Positions 23,658-33,005 of a stretch of 64,000 nt of DNA are shown here, piece by piece. The notes beneath the pieces are model-generated. The model was not told the DNA's origin, ran no database searches, and saw nothing but the letters and a program-made list of their open reading frames with translations. Numbering within the stretch: position 1 is the first letter of the stretch; every line of letters begins with the position of its first letter. Source of the DNA: Flavobacterium tegetincola DSM 22377. Its GTDB lineage: Bacteria > Bacteroidota > Bacteroidia > Flavobacteriales > Flavobacteriaceae. The translations under genes were made by a program, and so were the position numbers. The stretch lies in assembly GCF_000425485.1 (NCBI RefSeq), contig NZ_AUDN01000023.1, forward strand, positions 62,001-126,000, written 5' to 3'.

Positions 23658-25163
23658 TTATAAACTTGCGATTGCTTTTTCAATCCGCTTGATCGTTTCT
23701 TCTTTCCCGATAATCTCAATGATATCAAATAGGTGAGGGCCTTTTAAAGCTCCTACAACGCTTAATCGCAGAGGTTGCATTACTTTTCCCATTCCTATTT
23801 CAAATTCAGTCATCCAAGCTTTTACAGTCGTTTCCACATTCAGTGAGCTGAAATCTTCTATTTCGTTCAACAAATCAGCTACGTTTTGCATTAAAAGAGG
23901 TGTTTCTTCCTTCCAATTTTTTGTTGCTTTTTCGTCGTATTTTTCTGGTGCTACGAAGAAGAAATCTCCAAGTTCCCAAAATTCTTCTACAAAATTCGCT
24001 CGTTCTTTAATTGAACTTACAATTTTCACCAAAGTCGTGTAATCAATAGAAATTCCTTTTTCATATAAGAAAGGTGCAAACGCTTTCGCTAAATCATCAT
24101 CACTTTGCAACATTAAGTAGTGGTGGTTGAACCATTTGTTTTTCTCCGGGTCAAATTTGGCTCCAGCCTTGTGAACTCGATTCAAGTCAAATGCTTCTAC
24201 TAATTCTTCAAGTGAATATAGTTCTTTGTCCGTTCCGTCATTCCAACCTAGCAAAGCCAAGAAGTTAACAACAGCTTCTGGGAAAAATCCTTTTTCTCTA
24301 TAACCTGATGAAATCCCTTCAGCAGTTTTCCATTCTAATGGAAATACGGGGAACCCTAATTTATCGCCATCTCGTTTTGATAATTTCCCGTTTCCAACAG
24401 GTTTCAAAATCAAAGGTAAATGTGCAAATTCAGGAGCTTCCCAACCAAATGCTTTGTAAAGCAAAAAGTGGAGTGGAAGGGAAGGCAACCATTCTTCACC
24501 ACGAATCACGTGTGTCGTTTCCATTAAATGGTCGTCCACAATATTCGCTAAATGGTAGGTTGGCATTCCGTCGCTTTTGAACAAAACTTTATCGTCAAGT
24601 AAATTCGAATCAAATTTTATATCGCCACGAATGATATCTTTTAATTCTAAAATTTCATTCACAGGCGTTTTAAAACGAATGACATAATCTTCTCCTTTTG
24701 CAATTCGTTCGGCTACTTTATCCGCTTCAACGGTTAGTGAATTGTCCAATTGTTCCCGAATTGTATGATTGTAAATGAACGTGTTTCCTTGTTCTTCGGT
24801 GTTTTTACGCAATTGGTCTAAATCTTCCGAAGAGTCAAAAGCATAGTAAGCCCAACCGTTTGCAATCAATTGTTCGGCATAACTTTGGTACAAATGTTTC
24901 CTTTCGCTTTGACGATAAGGACCAAATTTTTCGTTCTTTCCAACCGTTTCATCAGGCGAAATCCCTAACCATTCCAAAGCTTCCATAATGTACTCTTCAG
25001 CACCTGGAACAAATCGGTTTTGGTCGGTATCTTCAATTCTCAAATAGAAAGTTCCGCCGTGTTTTTTAGCAAAAAGATAATTGAATAACGCGGTTCTAAC
25101 TCCGCCAATATGTAAAGGTCCCGTTGGACTTGGTGCAAAACGCACACGAACTTGCTTTGACAT
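23658..25163 (-). CDS. gltX: Glutamyl-tRNA synthetase
   Basis: A 501-residue class I synthetase starting at ATG 25163 (MSKQVRVRFAPSPTGPLHIG); the open frame continues 17 codons upstream across a likely promoter, so this start is preferred. HIGH motif at residues 10-19, KLSKRDGDK (KMSKS) at about residue 260. The LRIEDTD segment and C-terminal helical anticodon domain are typical of GltX. It charges tRNA-Glu for translation and supplies glutamyl-tRNA for haem synthesis. glnS is also present, so a discriminating GltX is expected. Confidence 0.96.
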   Translation of the reverse strand: MSKQVRVRFAPSPTGPLHIGGVRTALFNYLFAKKHGGTFYLRIEDTDQNRFVPGAEEYIMEALEWLGISPDETVGKNEKFGPYRQSERKHLYQSYAEQLIANGWAYYAFDSSEDLDQLRKNTEEQGNTFIYNHTIREQLDNSLTVEADKVAERIAKGEDYVIRFKTPVNEILELKDIIRGDIKFDSNLLDDKVLFKSDGMPTYHLANIVDDHLMETTHVIRGEEWLPSLPLHFLLYKAFGWEAPEFAHLPLILKPVGNGKLSKRDGDKLGFPVFPLEWKTAEGISSGYREKGFFPEAVVNFLALLGWNDGTDKELYSLEELVEAFDLNRVHKAGAKFDPEKNKWFNHHYLMLQSDDDLAKAFAPFLYEKGISIDYTTLVKIVSSIKERANFVEEFWELGDFFFVAPEKYDEKATKNWKEETPLLMQNVADLLNEIEDFSSLNVETTVKAWMTEFEIGMGKVMQPLRLSVVGALKGPHLFDIIEIIGKEETIKRIEKAIASL

Positions 25164-25181
25164 TTTAGGTATATTTTTTTG

Positions 25182-25189
25182 CAAAGATA
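25182..25189 (-). promoter_or_regulatory. Candidate -7 box for gltX
   Basis: On the minus strand TATCTTTG (consensus TAnnTTTG) lies 18 bases before the chosen gltX ATG. No firm -33 element is seen. Confidence 0.5.
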
Positions 25190-25211
25190 AGATATGTAAA
25201 ATCTTTATTGC

Positions 25212-25265
25212 CACAGATTATAAAGATTAAAATGATTTAATCTGTGAAAATCTTTTTAATCTGTG
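25212..25265. repeat. AATCTGTG-type short repeats
   Basis: CACAGATTA is followed 17 bases later by its complement TAATCTGTG, and TTAATCTGTG is then repeated directly. A related sequence (AATTTGTG repeated) occurs at about 25544-25570. Between gltX and the DUF4175 gene (25164-25661) I see only these repeats, the palindromic element at 25381 and promoters. Confidence 0.5.
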
Positions 25266-25380
25266 TCATAAATTATTCCTTATTGCCTGTAATTTAAGCA
25301 TTTTCACTATCATTTTCTTTAATTCTTGGAAGTTCCCCTCCATTTCTTTCCTAACGCAGAATTTTTAAGGTTTAATGAGT

Positions 25381-25453
25381 CGGGTCGGGCTGCCACTCCC
25401 GCTTTTATTGCTTTCTGCAAAGCAATAAAGAGCTCCGTTCACATCCCTAACTC
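25381..25453. repeat. Interspersed GGGTCGGGCTG element, partial copy
   Basis: Shares GGTCGGGCTG, a following TCCCGC, then a 34-base stretch TTTTATTGCTTTCTGCAAAG...GAGCTCC and a final CATCCCT with the element at 46683-46801. The core TTTATTGCTTT/AAAGCAATAAA is a perfect 11-bp hairpin. The left arm (GGGCGTGCCCC) seen in the other copy is missing here. This type of element is, from general knowledge, common in Flavobacterium intergenic regions. Confidence 0.75.
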
Positions 25454-25661
25454 GAATAATTTTGATTCATGAATTCCCTTTCATTTTTTAAAGATTCATT
25501 TTATACGAATATTTCAATGTTTCGGGAACTTTGCAAGACTATTAATTTGTGAAAATTTGTGCAATTTGTGGTTTATAACTTAAAAACCACTAACTTTTTT
25601 TAACATTTTAAGTTCATATAAATCATTACTTTTAGCGGTTATAATTAAAAGTGATTTCAAT

Positions 25662-28600
25662 TTGGAAAACAAAGCATTGATTTATCAGAAATTAGAAGCA
25701 TTTATCCGTAAATTCTACACCAACGAATTGATAAAAGGAATTTTATTTTTCGTCGGCTTGGGATTACTGTACCTTTTGTTTACACTTTTCGTCGAATATT
25801 TCCTTTGGCTAAAACCAGTAGGAAGAACGATTTTGTTTTTGACATTTATTATTGTCGAAGTTCTTTTAGTCGTTCGTTATATTCTTTTTCCAATATTCCA
25901 ATTGTTCAAAATCAAAAAGGGAATTGATTACAATCAAGCGTCAATCATTATTGGAAATCATTTTGGCGAAGTCAGTGACAAGCTTACTAATTTCTTACAA
26001 CTTTCAAAAGATGAAAATTCTTCTGAATTATTAATCGCTTCAATTGAGCAAAAAGCAAAATCGCTTCAGCCAATTCCATTTCAGAACGCCGTTAATTTCA
26101 AAGGAAATAGAAAGTACATTCCTTTAGCGATATTGCCAATTCTGTTTTTTGCATTTTTCTACCTTTCAGGAAATAGTAAAATGATTAGCCAAAGTTTGAA
26201 TCGTGTGGTGAATTACAAAGAACAATTTACGCCACCAGCTCCGTTTGAATTTGTAATTCTGAATAAAGATTTACAAACACAAGAAGGAACAGATTTTACA
26301 GTTCAAGTGAAATCCGTTGGAAATGTAATTCCTGAAAACGCGATGGTTTATATAGATAATGAAAGTTATTTTATGGAAACTTCCAAAGCAGGAGTTTTCG
26401 AATATACTTTTTCAAAACCACAAAAGAACATTTCGTTCCACGTGGAAGCCAATAAAGTTTCTTCACACGATTACGAATTGAAAGTAGTGGAAGTTCCTAC
26501 TATTGCAAATTTCGAAATGACGATTCAGTTTCCATCTTATTTGAATCGTAAATCTGAATCCATTCAAGGAACAGGAAATGCAATTGTTCCCGAGGGTTCA
26601 AAAATTACGTGGAAAATGGCAACTCAATCCACAGATATGGTAGAATGGACTGATTTTAAGACTAAATCTACTTTTACAGCTGATAATAACAGCTTTAATT
26701 GGAGTAAAATTATTTCACAAAACACAGAATATCAAATTATTACTTCAAATAAGAACGTTCAAAGCTTTGAGAAATTAAACTATCAACTATCCGTTATTAA
26801 GGATCAATTTCCTGTTATTGCTGTAAACAACGTTCCAGACAGTTTAAAAGTAGATGAAAACGTAATTGTTGGTCAAATTTCAGATGATTACGGTTTGTCG
26901 AAATTGCAAATTGTCTATTATCCGTCGAATGCAAAGAACAAAACATTTAAGAAAGAGTTAGCTGTAAAGCGTGATGTTTTTGACCAATTCATTTTTAGCT
27001 TTCCTGGAGATTTACCTGTAGAAGAGGGAGTTTCTTATGAATATTATTTCGAAGTTTTTGATAACGATGCTTTGCATAATTTCAAAAGTACAAAATCAAC
27101 TGTTTTTTCTGAACGCATTCAGACGGTGCAAGAAAAACAAGACGAGTTGATGCAAGAACAAAATAGCAATATTAGTGGTTTGCAGAAATCATTAAAATCG
27201 CAAGACAAGCAACTTTCAGAATTAGATAAACTGCAGAAGTCGAACAAAGAGAAATCAAGTCTTGAATTTAAAGACCAACAAAAAGTAGATGATTTTATCA
27301 AACGTCAAAAACAACAAGACGAAATGATGAAACAATTTACGAAGAAGATGGACGAGAATTTGGATAAAATCAAATCGGATAAAAAGGATGAATTCAAAGA
27401 AGCTTTGCAAAAACGATTAGAAGAAAGCCAAAAAGATTTAGAAAAAAATCAAAAGCTTTTGGACGAATTGCAGAAGTTGAACGATAAAATCAAGCAGGAA
27501 GAATTGTTTGAGAAAATGGAACAGTTCAAACAAGTCAGTAAAAACCAAGCAAAAACTTTGGAACAATTGGTGGAACTTACAAAGCGTTTTTACGTTGAAA
27601 ATAAAGCAGAACAAATTGCGGATAAGTTGGAAGAGCTTGCAAAGAAACAAGAACAATTATCTGAAAAAGAAGATAAGAACAATGCCGAGAATCAAGATAA
27701 AATCAACAAAGAATTTGATGCAATTCAAGAAGATTTAAAAGAATTGGAAAAGGAAAATGAGGAATTAAAAGCTCCGATGGATATTCCGATGGACAAAGAG
27801 CAAGAGAAAAGTATTGACGAAGATTTAGAAAAAGCGAAAGAAGAACTTCAGAAAGACAATGCCAAGAAAGCAAAGCCGAAACAAAAAAGTGCTGCGAAAA
27901 AAATGAACGAAATGTCGGGTGCGATGGAAGAAAGTACGGCTGGTGGCGACAAAGAACAAATGGAAGAAGATGTTGCGATGTTGCGTCAAGTAATGGATAA
28001 TTTACTTTCGTTTTCATTTTCACAAGAAGACTTGATGAAGAGTTTTCAAAATTTGAAACGTGGTACGCCTTCGTATAATAAGTATTTAAAAACACAGCAA
28101 GATTTACGATTGCAATTCCAGCATGTAGATGATAGCTTGTTTGCTTTATCGTTACGTAATCCACAACTCAACGAGACTATTACAAAAGAGATTGGAAACG
28201 TACATTATAATATTGAAAAAGCGTTAGATAATTTGGTTGAAACCAATGTTTCTCGAGGTACGTCTCACCAACAATACACGATTTCAGCTGCAAATAAATT
28301 AGCGGATATGTTGAGTGATGTTTTGAATAATATGCAAATGTCGCTTTCAGGTTCAGGTCAAGGCAAGCCAAAACCAAGCTCCGGAAAAGGGGAGATGCAA
28401 TTACCAGATATTATGATGAAGCAAAAAGGTCTTGGAGAAAAAATGAAGGAGGGAATGAAGAAAGGTAAAGAAAGCGGTAAGAAAGAAGGTGAAGGTAAAG
28501 AAGGAGAAAGTGGACAAAAACCAGGTCAGAAGCCAGGTCAAAAACCGGGACAATCGGGTAGTGGTGGTAAAGATGGTGAAGGTGAAAATGGCGAAAACGG

Positions 28601-29015
28601 TGAAGGAAATGCCAAGGAAATAATGGAAATTTACAAAGAGCAAAGACAATTGAGAGAAGCTTTGCAAAATGAATTGAACAAGAAGGGAATGTCAGGAAGT
28701 GGTCAAGGTACTTTGGATAAGATGAAAGAAATCGAAAAGCAATTGCTTAATGAAGGTTTTAAAAATGAAACTTTGCAGAAGGTTTTGAATTTGAATTACG
28801 AATTGCTCAAATTGGACAAAGCTATGCAACAGCAAGGGGAGGAAGAGAAAAGGCAAGCTGAAGCCAATACAAAGCAATTTGACGGTAGTAAAGGCGCTCT
28901 AACTCCGGCATTGAAAGAATATTTAAACAGCATAGAAATATTAAACCGACAAAGCTTACCTTTGCGCTCGAATTTTAGCCAGAAGGTTAAGGAATATTTT
29001 AATGTAAATGATTAG
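25662..29015 (+). CDS. DUF4175 family large membrane protein
   Basis: A 1117-residue protein starting at TTG 25662 (MENKALIYQKLEAFIRKFY); no suitable ATG is near and the N-terminus matches the family as I know it. Membrane helices lie at about residues 23-45, 50-75 and 151-168. A periplasmic beta-rich part follows, then a very long glutamine/lysine/glutamate coiled coil (about 480-760), a helical region, and a low-complexity linker with repeated PGQK units and Gly-Glu-Asn-rich stretches (about 935-985). DUF4175 proteins are found upstream of ybeY and mnmG in Flavobacteria, as here. Role unknown; a structural or envelope function is inferred. Confidence 0.83.
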   Translation: MENKALIYQKLEAFIRKFYTNELIKGILFFVGLGLLYLLFTLFVEYFLWLKPVGRTILFLTFIIVEVLLVVRYILFPIFQLFKIKKGIDYNQASIIIGNHFGEVSDKLTNFLQLSKDENSSELLIASIEQKAKSLQPIPFQNAVNFKGNRKYIPLAILPILFFAFFYLSGNSKMISQSLNRVVNYKEQFTPPAPFEFVILNKDLQTQEGTDFTVQVKSVGNVIPENAMVYIDNESYFMETSKAGVFEYTFSKPQKNISFHVEANKVSSHDYELKVVEVPTIANFEMTIQFPSYLNRKSESIQGTGNAIVPEGSKITWKMATQSTDMVEWTDFKTKSTFTADNNSFNWSKIISQNTEYQIITSNKNVQSFEKLNYQLSVIKDQFPVIAVNNVPDSLKVDENVIVGQISDDYGLSKLQIVYYPSNAKNKTFKKELAVKRDVFDQFIFSFPGDLPVEEGVSYEYYFEVFDNDALHNFKSTKSTVFSERIQTVQEKQDELMQEQNSNISGLQKSLKSQDKQLSELDKLQKSNKEKSSLEFKDQQKVDDFIKRQKQQDEMMKQFTKKMDENLDKIKSDKKDEFKEALQKRLEESQKDLEKNQKLLDELQKLNDKIKQEELFEKMEQFKQVSKNQAKTLEQLVELTKRFYVENKAEQIADKLEELAKKQEQLSEKEDKNNAENQDKINKEFDAIQEDLKELEKENEELKAPMDIPMDKEQEKSIDEDLEKAKEELQKDNAKKAKPKQKSAAKKMNEMSGAMEESTAGGDKEQMEEDVAMLRQVMDNLLSFSFSQEDLMKSFQNLKRGTPSYNKYLKTQQDLRLQFQHVDDSLFALSLRNPQLNETITKEIGNVHYNIEKALDNLVETNVSRGTSHQQYTISAANKLADMLSDVLNNMQMSLSGSGQGKPKPSSGKGEMQLPDIMMKQKGLGEKMKEGMKKGKESGKKEGEGKEGESGQKPGQKPGQKPGQSGSGGKDGEGENGENGEGNAKEIMEIYKEQRQLREALQNELNKKGMSGSGQGTLDKMKEIEKQLLNEGFKNETLQKVLNLNYELLKLDKAMQQQGEEEKRQAEANTKQFDGSKGALTPALKEYLNSIEILNRQSLPLRSNFSQKVKEYFNVND
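26434..26449. other. Degenerate parS-like palindrome inside DUF4175 gene
   Basis: CGTTCCACGTGGAAGC matches 13 of 16 positions of the parS-type site TGTTCCACGTGGAACA found three times around mnmG. It encodes part of the protein (FHVEA), so it may be chance. Confidence 0.3.
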
Positions 29016-29427
29016 TTTTAACTACGAAACAGATTTTGAATTAGGTAACGAGTCCGCTTTTGAAGATTGGATCTCTCGTGTAATTTTATCGGAAGGTAAG
29101 AAGGAGGGAGACATCAATTACATCTTTTGTGATGATGAGTATCTACATAAGCTCAATGTCGAATACCTAGAGCACGATACACTAACTGATGTCATCAGTT
29201 TCGACTATTCTGTCGGAAACGAATTGCACGGCGATATCTTTATCTCTGTCGAAAGAGTTGCTGATAATGCTAAAGATTTCGAGGTGTCTTTTGCAGACGA
29301 ATTGCAGCGTGTTATAGTTCATGGCATTTTGCATTACTGTGGCTTTAAAGATAAATCTCCTGAGGAAGAAGTTAACATGCGAACTAAAGAAGAAGAGAAA
29401 ATCCAAATGTTCCACGTGGAACAATAA
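29008..29427 (+). CDS. ybeY: Endoribonuclease YbeY (rRNA maturation)
   Basis: A 139-residue YbeY. The metal motif HGILHYCGFKD is near residues 103-113; the third ligand is aspartate rather than histidine, as is common in Bacteroidota. LEHDTLTDVISFDY and GDIFISVERV are further family marks. YbeY is a single-strand endoribonuclease acting in 16S rRNA maturation and ribosome quality control. The ATG overlaps the end of the DUF4175 gene by eight bases, so they are co-transcribed. The last six residues (MFHVEQ) are encoded by a parS-type palindrome. Confidence 0.94.
   Translation: MISFNYETDFELGNESAFEDWISRVILSEGKKEGDINYIFCDDEYLHKLNVEYLEHDTLTDVISFDYSVGNELHGDIFISVERVADNAKDFEVSFADELQRVIVHGILHYCGFKDKSPEEEVNMRTKEEEKIQMFHVEQ
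29408..29423. promoter_or_regulatory. parS: parS-type site 1 (ParB binding candidate)
   Basis: TGTTCCACGTGGAACA is a perfect 16-bp palindrome that matches the well-known bacterial parS pattern TGTTnCACGTGnAACA. It lies at the very end of ybeY and is read as part of that gene. Confidence 0.8.
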
Positions 29428-29454
29428 GAACCAAGTATCTTGATTGAGATTAAT

Positions 29455-29470
29455 TGTTCCACGTGGAACA
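29455..29470. promoter_or_regulatory. parS: parS-type site 2 (ParB binding candidate)
   Basis: A second perfect copy of TGTTCCACGTGGAACA, 31 bases after the first, in the gap before mnmG. The symmetry extends three bases further on each side (AAT/ATT), giving a 22-bp palindrome at 29452-29473. Confidence 0.85.
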
Positions 29471-29517
29471 ATTTAATGGATTGGTTAATTTGGTTTAAAA
29501 TTATACAAAGAAAATAG

Positions 29518-31389
29518 ATGTTTGAAGAGATTTATGATGTGATTGTTGTTGGAGCCGGACATGCCGGTTCAGAAGCAGCCGCTGCTGCAGCGAATATGGG
29601 TTCTAAAACTTTATTGGTTACAATGAGTTTACAGAACATCGCTCAAATGTCTTGTAATCCTGCCATGGGTGGAATTGCAAAAGGTCAAATTGTGCGTGAG
29701 ATTGACGCTTTGGGTGGCTATTCAGGAATTGTTTCTGACAATACCGCGATTCAATTTAAGATGTTGAACAAGTCGAAAGGTCCAGCAATGTGGTCGCCGA
29801 GAGTTCAAAGTGACCGAATGCGTTTTGCAGAAGAATGGAGAATGATGTTGGAAGGGACGCCTAATCTTGACTTCTATCAAGAAATGGTGAAAGGATTGAT
29901 TATTGAAAATGGAGTTGTAAAAGGAATTCGTACTTCGCTTGGAACTGAAATCCGTTCGAAAGCGGTTGTTTTAACCAATGGAACTTTCTTGAATGGATTG
30001 ATACATATTGGCGAAAAACAATTTGGTGGAGGTAGAGCTGGAGAAAGTGCCGCATACGGAATTACCGAAGATTTAGTGAAAGCTGGTTTTGAATCTGGAA
30101 GAATGAAAACAGGAACGCCTCCTCGAGTGGATGGCCGTTCTTTGGATTATACCAAAATGAATGAAGAATTAGGTGATGCAAAGCCTGATAAATTCTCTTA
30201 TTCGGACGAAACAAAACCGTTGGTTCATCAACGTTCTTGTCATATGACTTATACTTCTTTGGATGTTCATGATATTTTGAGAGAAGGTTTTGACCGTTCG
30301 CCAATGTTTAATGGTAGAATTCAAAGTATGGGTCCAAGGTATTGTCCATCAATCGAAGATAAAATCAATCGTTTTGCTGATAAAGAAAGACATCAATTGT
30401 TTATTGAGCCAGAAGGTTGGAAGACGTGTGAAGTTTATGTAAACGGATTTTCGACTTCTTTGCCGGAAGACATTCAGTATAAAGCTTTGAAATCAGTCGC
30501 TGGTTTTGAAAAAGTCAAATTTTTCCGTCCAGGATATGCTATCGAATATGATTACTTTCCACCAACACAATTGAAACATACTCTTGAAACGAAGTTAGTT
30601 TCAGGTTTGTATTTTGCTGGACAAATTAACGGTACTACAGGTTATGAAGAAGCGGCTTCGCAAGGATTGATGGCTGGAATTAATGCACATTTGAAAATTA
30701 ATGAAAAAGAACCGTTGATATTGAAACGTGACGAAGCTTATATTGGCGTTTTAATTGATGATTTAATTACGAAAGGAACAGAAGAACCTTACAGAATGTT
30801 TACTTCAAGAGCGGAATACAGAACGCTGTTGAGACAAGATAATGCAGACGAACGATTAACTCCAAAAGGATTTGCAATTGGTTTAGCTTCGGAAAAGCGT
30901 TTGCGAAGAATGGAACACAAATTCAATGAAGCAGAGAAGATGGTTAATTTCTTCAAAGAAACAAGTGTAAGTATCGCAGAAGCAAATCCAGTTTTAGAGG
31001 AAAAGGGGAGTGCTTTAGTTTCCCAATCGGATAAGATGTTTAAGATATTTTCTCGACCTCAAATTGATTTAGCTGATGTAATGAAGTTTGAAAAAGTAAA
31101 AGAATATGTTGCTAACGCTAATGTAGACCAAGAAATTTTAGAGCAAGCTGAAATTCAGGTTAAATATTCTGGATATATTGAGAAGGAACGAAACAATGCA
31201 GATAAGTTAACTCGGTTAGAAGATGTAAAGATTCCAGAGAACTTTGATTACGAAAAAATCAAATCGATGTCGATTGAAGCGAAACAAAAACTGTCGAAGA
31301 TTCGTCCAGTCACCATTTCTCAAGCGTCAAGAATTAGCGGAGTTTCACCAAGTGATATTTCGGTATTGCTTATTTACATGGGAAGATAA
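29518..31389 (+). CDS. mnmG: tRNA uridine-5-carboxymethylaminomethyl modification enzyme MnmG (GidA)
   Basis: A 623-residue FAD protein. The N-terminal dinucleotide-binding motif [19 protein letters not shown] is at about residues 10-28, with [12 protein letters not shown] next, GGGRAGE in the middle and the C-terminal helical tRNA-binding part ending in [19 protein letters not shown]. With MnmE it makes the cmnm5 modification at U34 of tRNAs. No mnmE is in the window. Genes of this family are often close to the replication origin, which agrees with the parS-type sites before and after it. Confidence 0.97.
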   Translation: MFEEIYDVIVVGAGHAGSEAAAAAANMGSKTLLVTMSLQNIAQMSCNPAMGGIAKGQIVREIDALGGYSGIVSDNTAIQFKMLNKSKGPAMWSPRVQSDRMRFAEEWRMMLEGTPNLDFYQEMVKGLIIENGVVKGIRTSLGTEIRSKAVVLTNGTFLNGLIHIGEKQFGGGRAGESAAYGITEDLVKAGFESGRMKTGTPPRVDGRSLDYTKMNEELGDAKPDKFSYSDETKPLVHQRSCHMTYTSLDVHDILREGFDRSPMFNGRIQSMGPRYCPSIEDKINRFADKERHQLFIEPEGWKTCEVYVNGFSTSLPEDIQYKALKSVAGFEKVKFFRPGYAIEYDYFPPTQLKHTLETKLVSGLYFAGQINGTTGYEEAASQGLMAGINAHLKINEKEPLILKRDEAYIGVLIDDLITKGTEEPYRMFTSRAEYRTLLRQDNADERLTPKGFAIGLASEKRLRRMEHKFNEAEKMVNFFKETSVSIAEANPVLEEKGSALVSQSDKMFKIFSRPQIDLADVMKFEKVKEYVANANVDQEILEQAEIQVKYSGYIEKERNNADKLTRLEDVKIPENFDYEKIKSMSIEAKQKLSKIRPVTISQASRISGVSPSDISVLLIYMGR

Positions 31390-31390
31390 A

Positions 31391-31918
31391 ATGAGTGTTT
31401 CACGTGGAACAACTTTGTTAAGGCTTGTGAATAGTAGGTTAGTTGTGATTCTGATTTTAATTCTGATTACAGTTGGTTGCGGAATCCAAAAGCCTAAATA
31501 CTTTATTGAAGATTATGTGTTGGTTCCAAATGGAAAAGAGATATTAGGATACGATGGTTTAACGGCCTTTGTTTTTGAAAATAATAAAAAGAGTATTCCT
31601 TTTCAACAATTTTTGGCAATACAATATAAATTGCAAACACTCAATGAAAGAGAAATACCATTTGTATTGAATGATAAAAATTTCATACTACATGTTTACG
31701 ATTCAGATGAGACGTTGAAATATATAAATACATTTGATTTTGCATTGAAAAATCAAATTCCTGATCTATCGAAAATGGGAAATCAAGAAGATTTCATTGT
31801 ATTATCTGTTACTAATGATACCAATGAAGATTGTTTAAGTGACAATTCCTTATATCAAAATATTACCATAAAGTACCTCCAAATTTTAAAAGAAGAATAT
31901 TTCAGCAATGACAGATAA
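31391..31918 (+). CDS. Putative lipoprotein downstream of mnmG
   Basis: A 175-residue protein. From ATG 31391, two bases after the mnmG stop, the N-terminus is MSVSRGTTLLRLVNSRLVVILILILITVGCG, a long signal segment with lipobox TVGC. A GTG at 31427 would give a more normal signal length and would avoid coding across the parS-type site that overlaps the ATG start. The mature part (YFIEDYVLVPNGKEILGYDGL...) is not a family I know. It overlaps the methyltransferase start by 11 bases, so the genes form an operon. Confidence 0.65.
   Translation: MSVSRGTTLLRLVNSRLVVILILILITVGCGIQKPKYFIEDYVLVPNGKEILGYDGLTAFVFENNKKSIPFQQFLAIQYKLQTLNEREIPFVLNDKNFILHVYDSDETLKYINTFDFALKNQIPDLSKMGNQEDFIVLSVTNDTNEDCLSDNSLYQNITIKYLQILKEEYFSNDR
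31396..31411. promoter_or_regulatory. parS: parS-type site 3 (ParB binding candidate)
   Basis: TGTTTCACGTGGAACA differs from the other two sites by one base and still fits the parS pattern TGTTnCACGTGnAACA. It lies just after the mnmG stop, overlapping the proposed start of the lipoprotein gene. Confidence 0.75.
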
Positions 31919-32768
31919 CGCTAAAAAGATTTATTTAACGGTCAAAGACTTTTCGGTTTCCAAAGAAACTTTTGCATTGTATCGCGATGTAAAATACGAT
32001 ATGTTGATTACGTTTCCAAAACCAAGCTTGATCGATTTACCAAATTATTACGAAAGTGAAGATTACATTTCGCATTCAGATAAGAAAACTGGATTGTTTA
32101 GCAAGGTGTATCAAATTGTGCGAAGTTTCACTTTAAAAAATAAATTAAAAGTAATCGAGCAGTTTCAACCTGAAAAAGGAGCGTTGTTGGACATTGGGGC
32201 GGGAACGGGACATTTTCTGGATTTGGCACAGAAAAACAATTGGACGGTTACAGGAATAGAACCCAATGAGGGAGCGCGAAAAGTAGCTTCTGATAAAGGG
32301 ATTATTTTTGCTACAGATATCCAATCATTGGAAAATAACAGTTTTGATGTAATTACAATGTGGCATGTTTTAGAACATGTACCAGATTTAGATGAACAGG
32401 TGAAACAGTTAAAGCGGATCTTGAAACCTAATGGAACAATTGTCATTGCGGTTCCAAACTTCAGATCCTTTGATGCAAAATATTATAAGCGGCATTGGGC
32501 GGCTTTTGATGTACCTAGACATTTGTGGCATTTTTCGAAAAAGTCGATTAAGGTGCTGTTTCAAGAAAAGAACATGACCGTAATTAAAATGCTACCGATG
32601 AAGTGGGATGCATTTTACGTAAGCTTGCTTTCTGAAAAATACAAGAAAGGATACATGAACTTTTTTAAAGGAATAGTGATGGGTCTCAGATCCAATTGGA
32701 AAGCAAAGAAGCGTTTTCAGTATTCATCGATCATTTACGTCATAAAAAATGATAAAAATACAAAATAA
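31908..32768 (+). CDS. Class I SAM-dependent methyltransferase
   Basis: A 286-residue protein. The SAM-binding motif I is LLDIGAGTGHFLDLA near residue 90, with TGIEPNEGARKVA as motif II region and MWHVLEHVPD later, which is the Methyltransf_11/23 pattern. The first about 70 residues resemble a small recognition domain seen in sugar- or lipid-linked methyltransferases; the tail KKRFQYSSIIYVIK is basic. Substrate unknown. It ends the mnmG operon. Confidence 0.85.
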   Translation: MTDNAKKIYLTVKDFSVSKETFALYRDVKYDMLITFPKPSLIDLPNYYESEDYISHSDKKTGLFSKVYQIVRSFTLKNKLKVIEQFQPEKGALLDIGAGTGHFLDLAQKNNWTVTGIEPNEGARKVASDKGIIFATDIQSLENNSFDVITMWHVLEHVPDLDEQVKQLKRILKPNGTIVIAVPNFRSFDAKYYKRHWAAFDVPRHLWHFSKKSIKVLFQEKNMTVIKMLPMKWDAFYVSLLSEKYKKGYMNFFKGIVMGLRSNWKAKKRFQYSSIIYVIKNDKNTK

Positions 32769-32961
32769 GGCGATTTAAGACACGTTTGTGGTTTTGGATA
32801 AGAATTAATATTACTTTTTTTTGAAAGTTTCTTAGAACTAATTAATTTAATTCAATATTTCGGTTATTTCACTATTATAAATGTTTTTGTCATAATTAAA
32901 ATCTATATTACTTCATTTGAAGTAGATTAATTATAAATTTCAGAATCCAATACTTTTTTAC

Positions 32962-32969
32962 TATTTTTG
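32962..32969 (+). promoter_or_regulatory. Candidate -7 box for the OmpH-like gene
   Basis: TATTTTTG fits TAnnTTTG and lies 36 bases before the ATG at 33006. The preceding gap (32769-32961) is AT-rich with no gene that I can see. Confidence 0.45.
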
Positions 32970-33005
32970 ACGTCCAAATAAAAAATTAACTTTCACATTT
33001 ATAAA

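Noticed and set aside
31244..31390. Upstream extension of the lipoprotein frame inside mnmG
   Set aside because: It is a shadow of mnmG in another frame and would hide the signal peptide.
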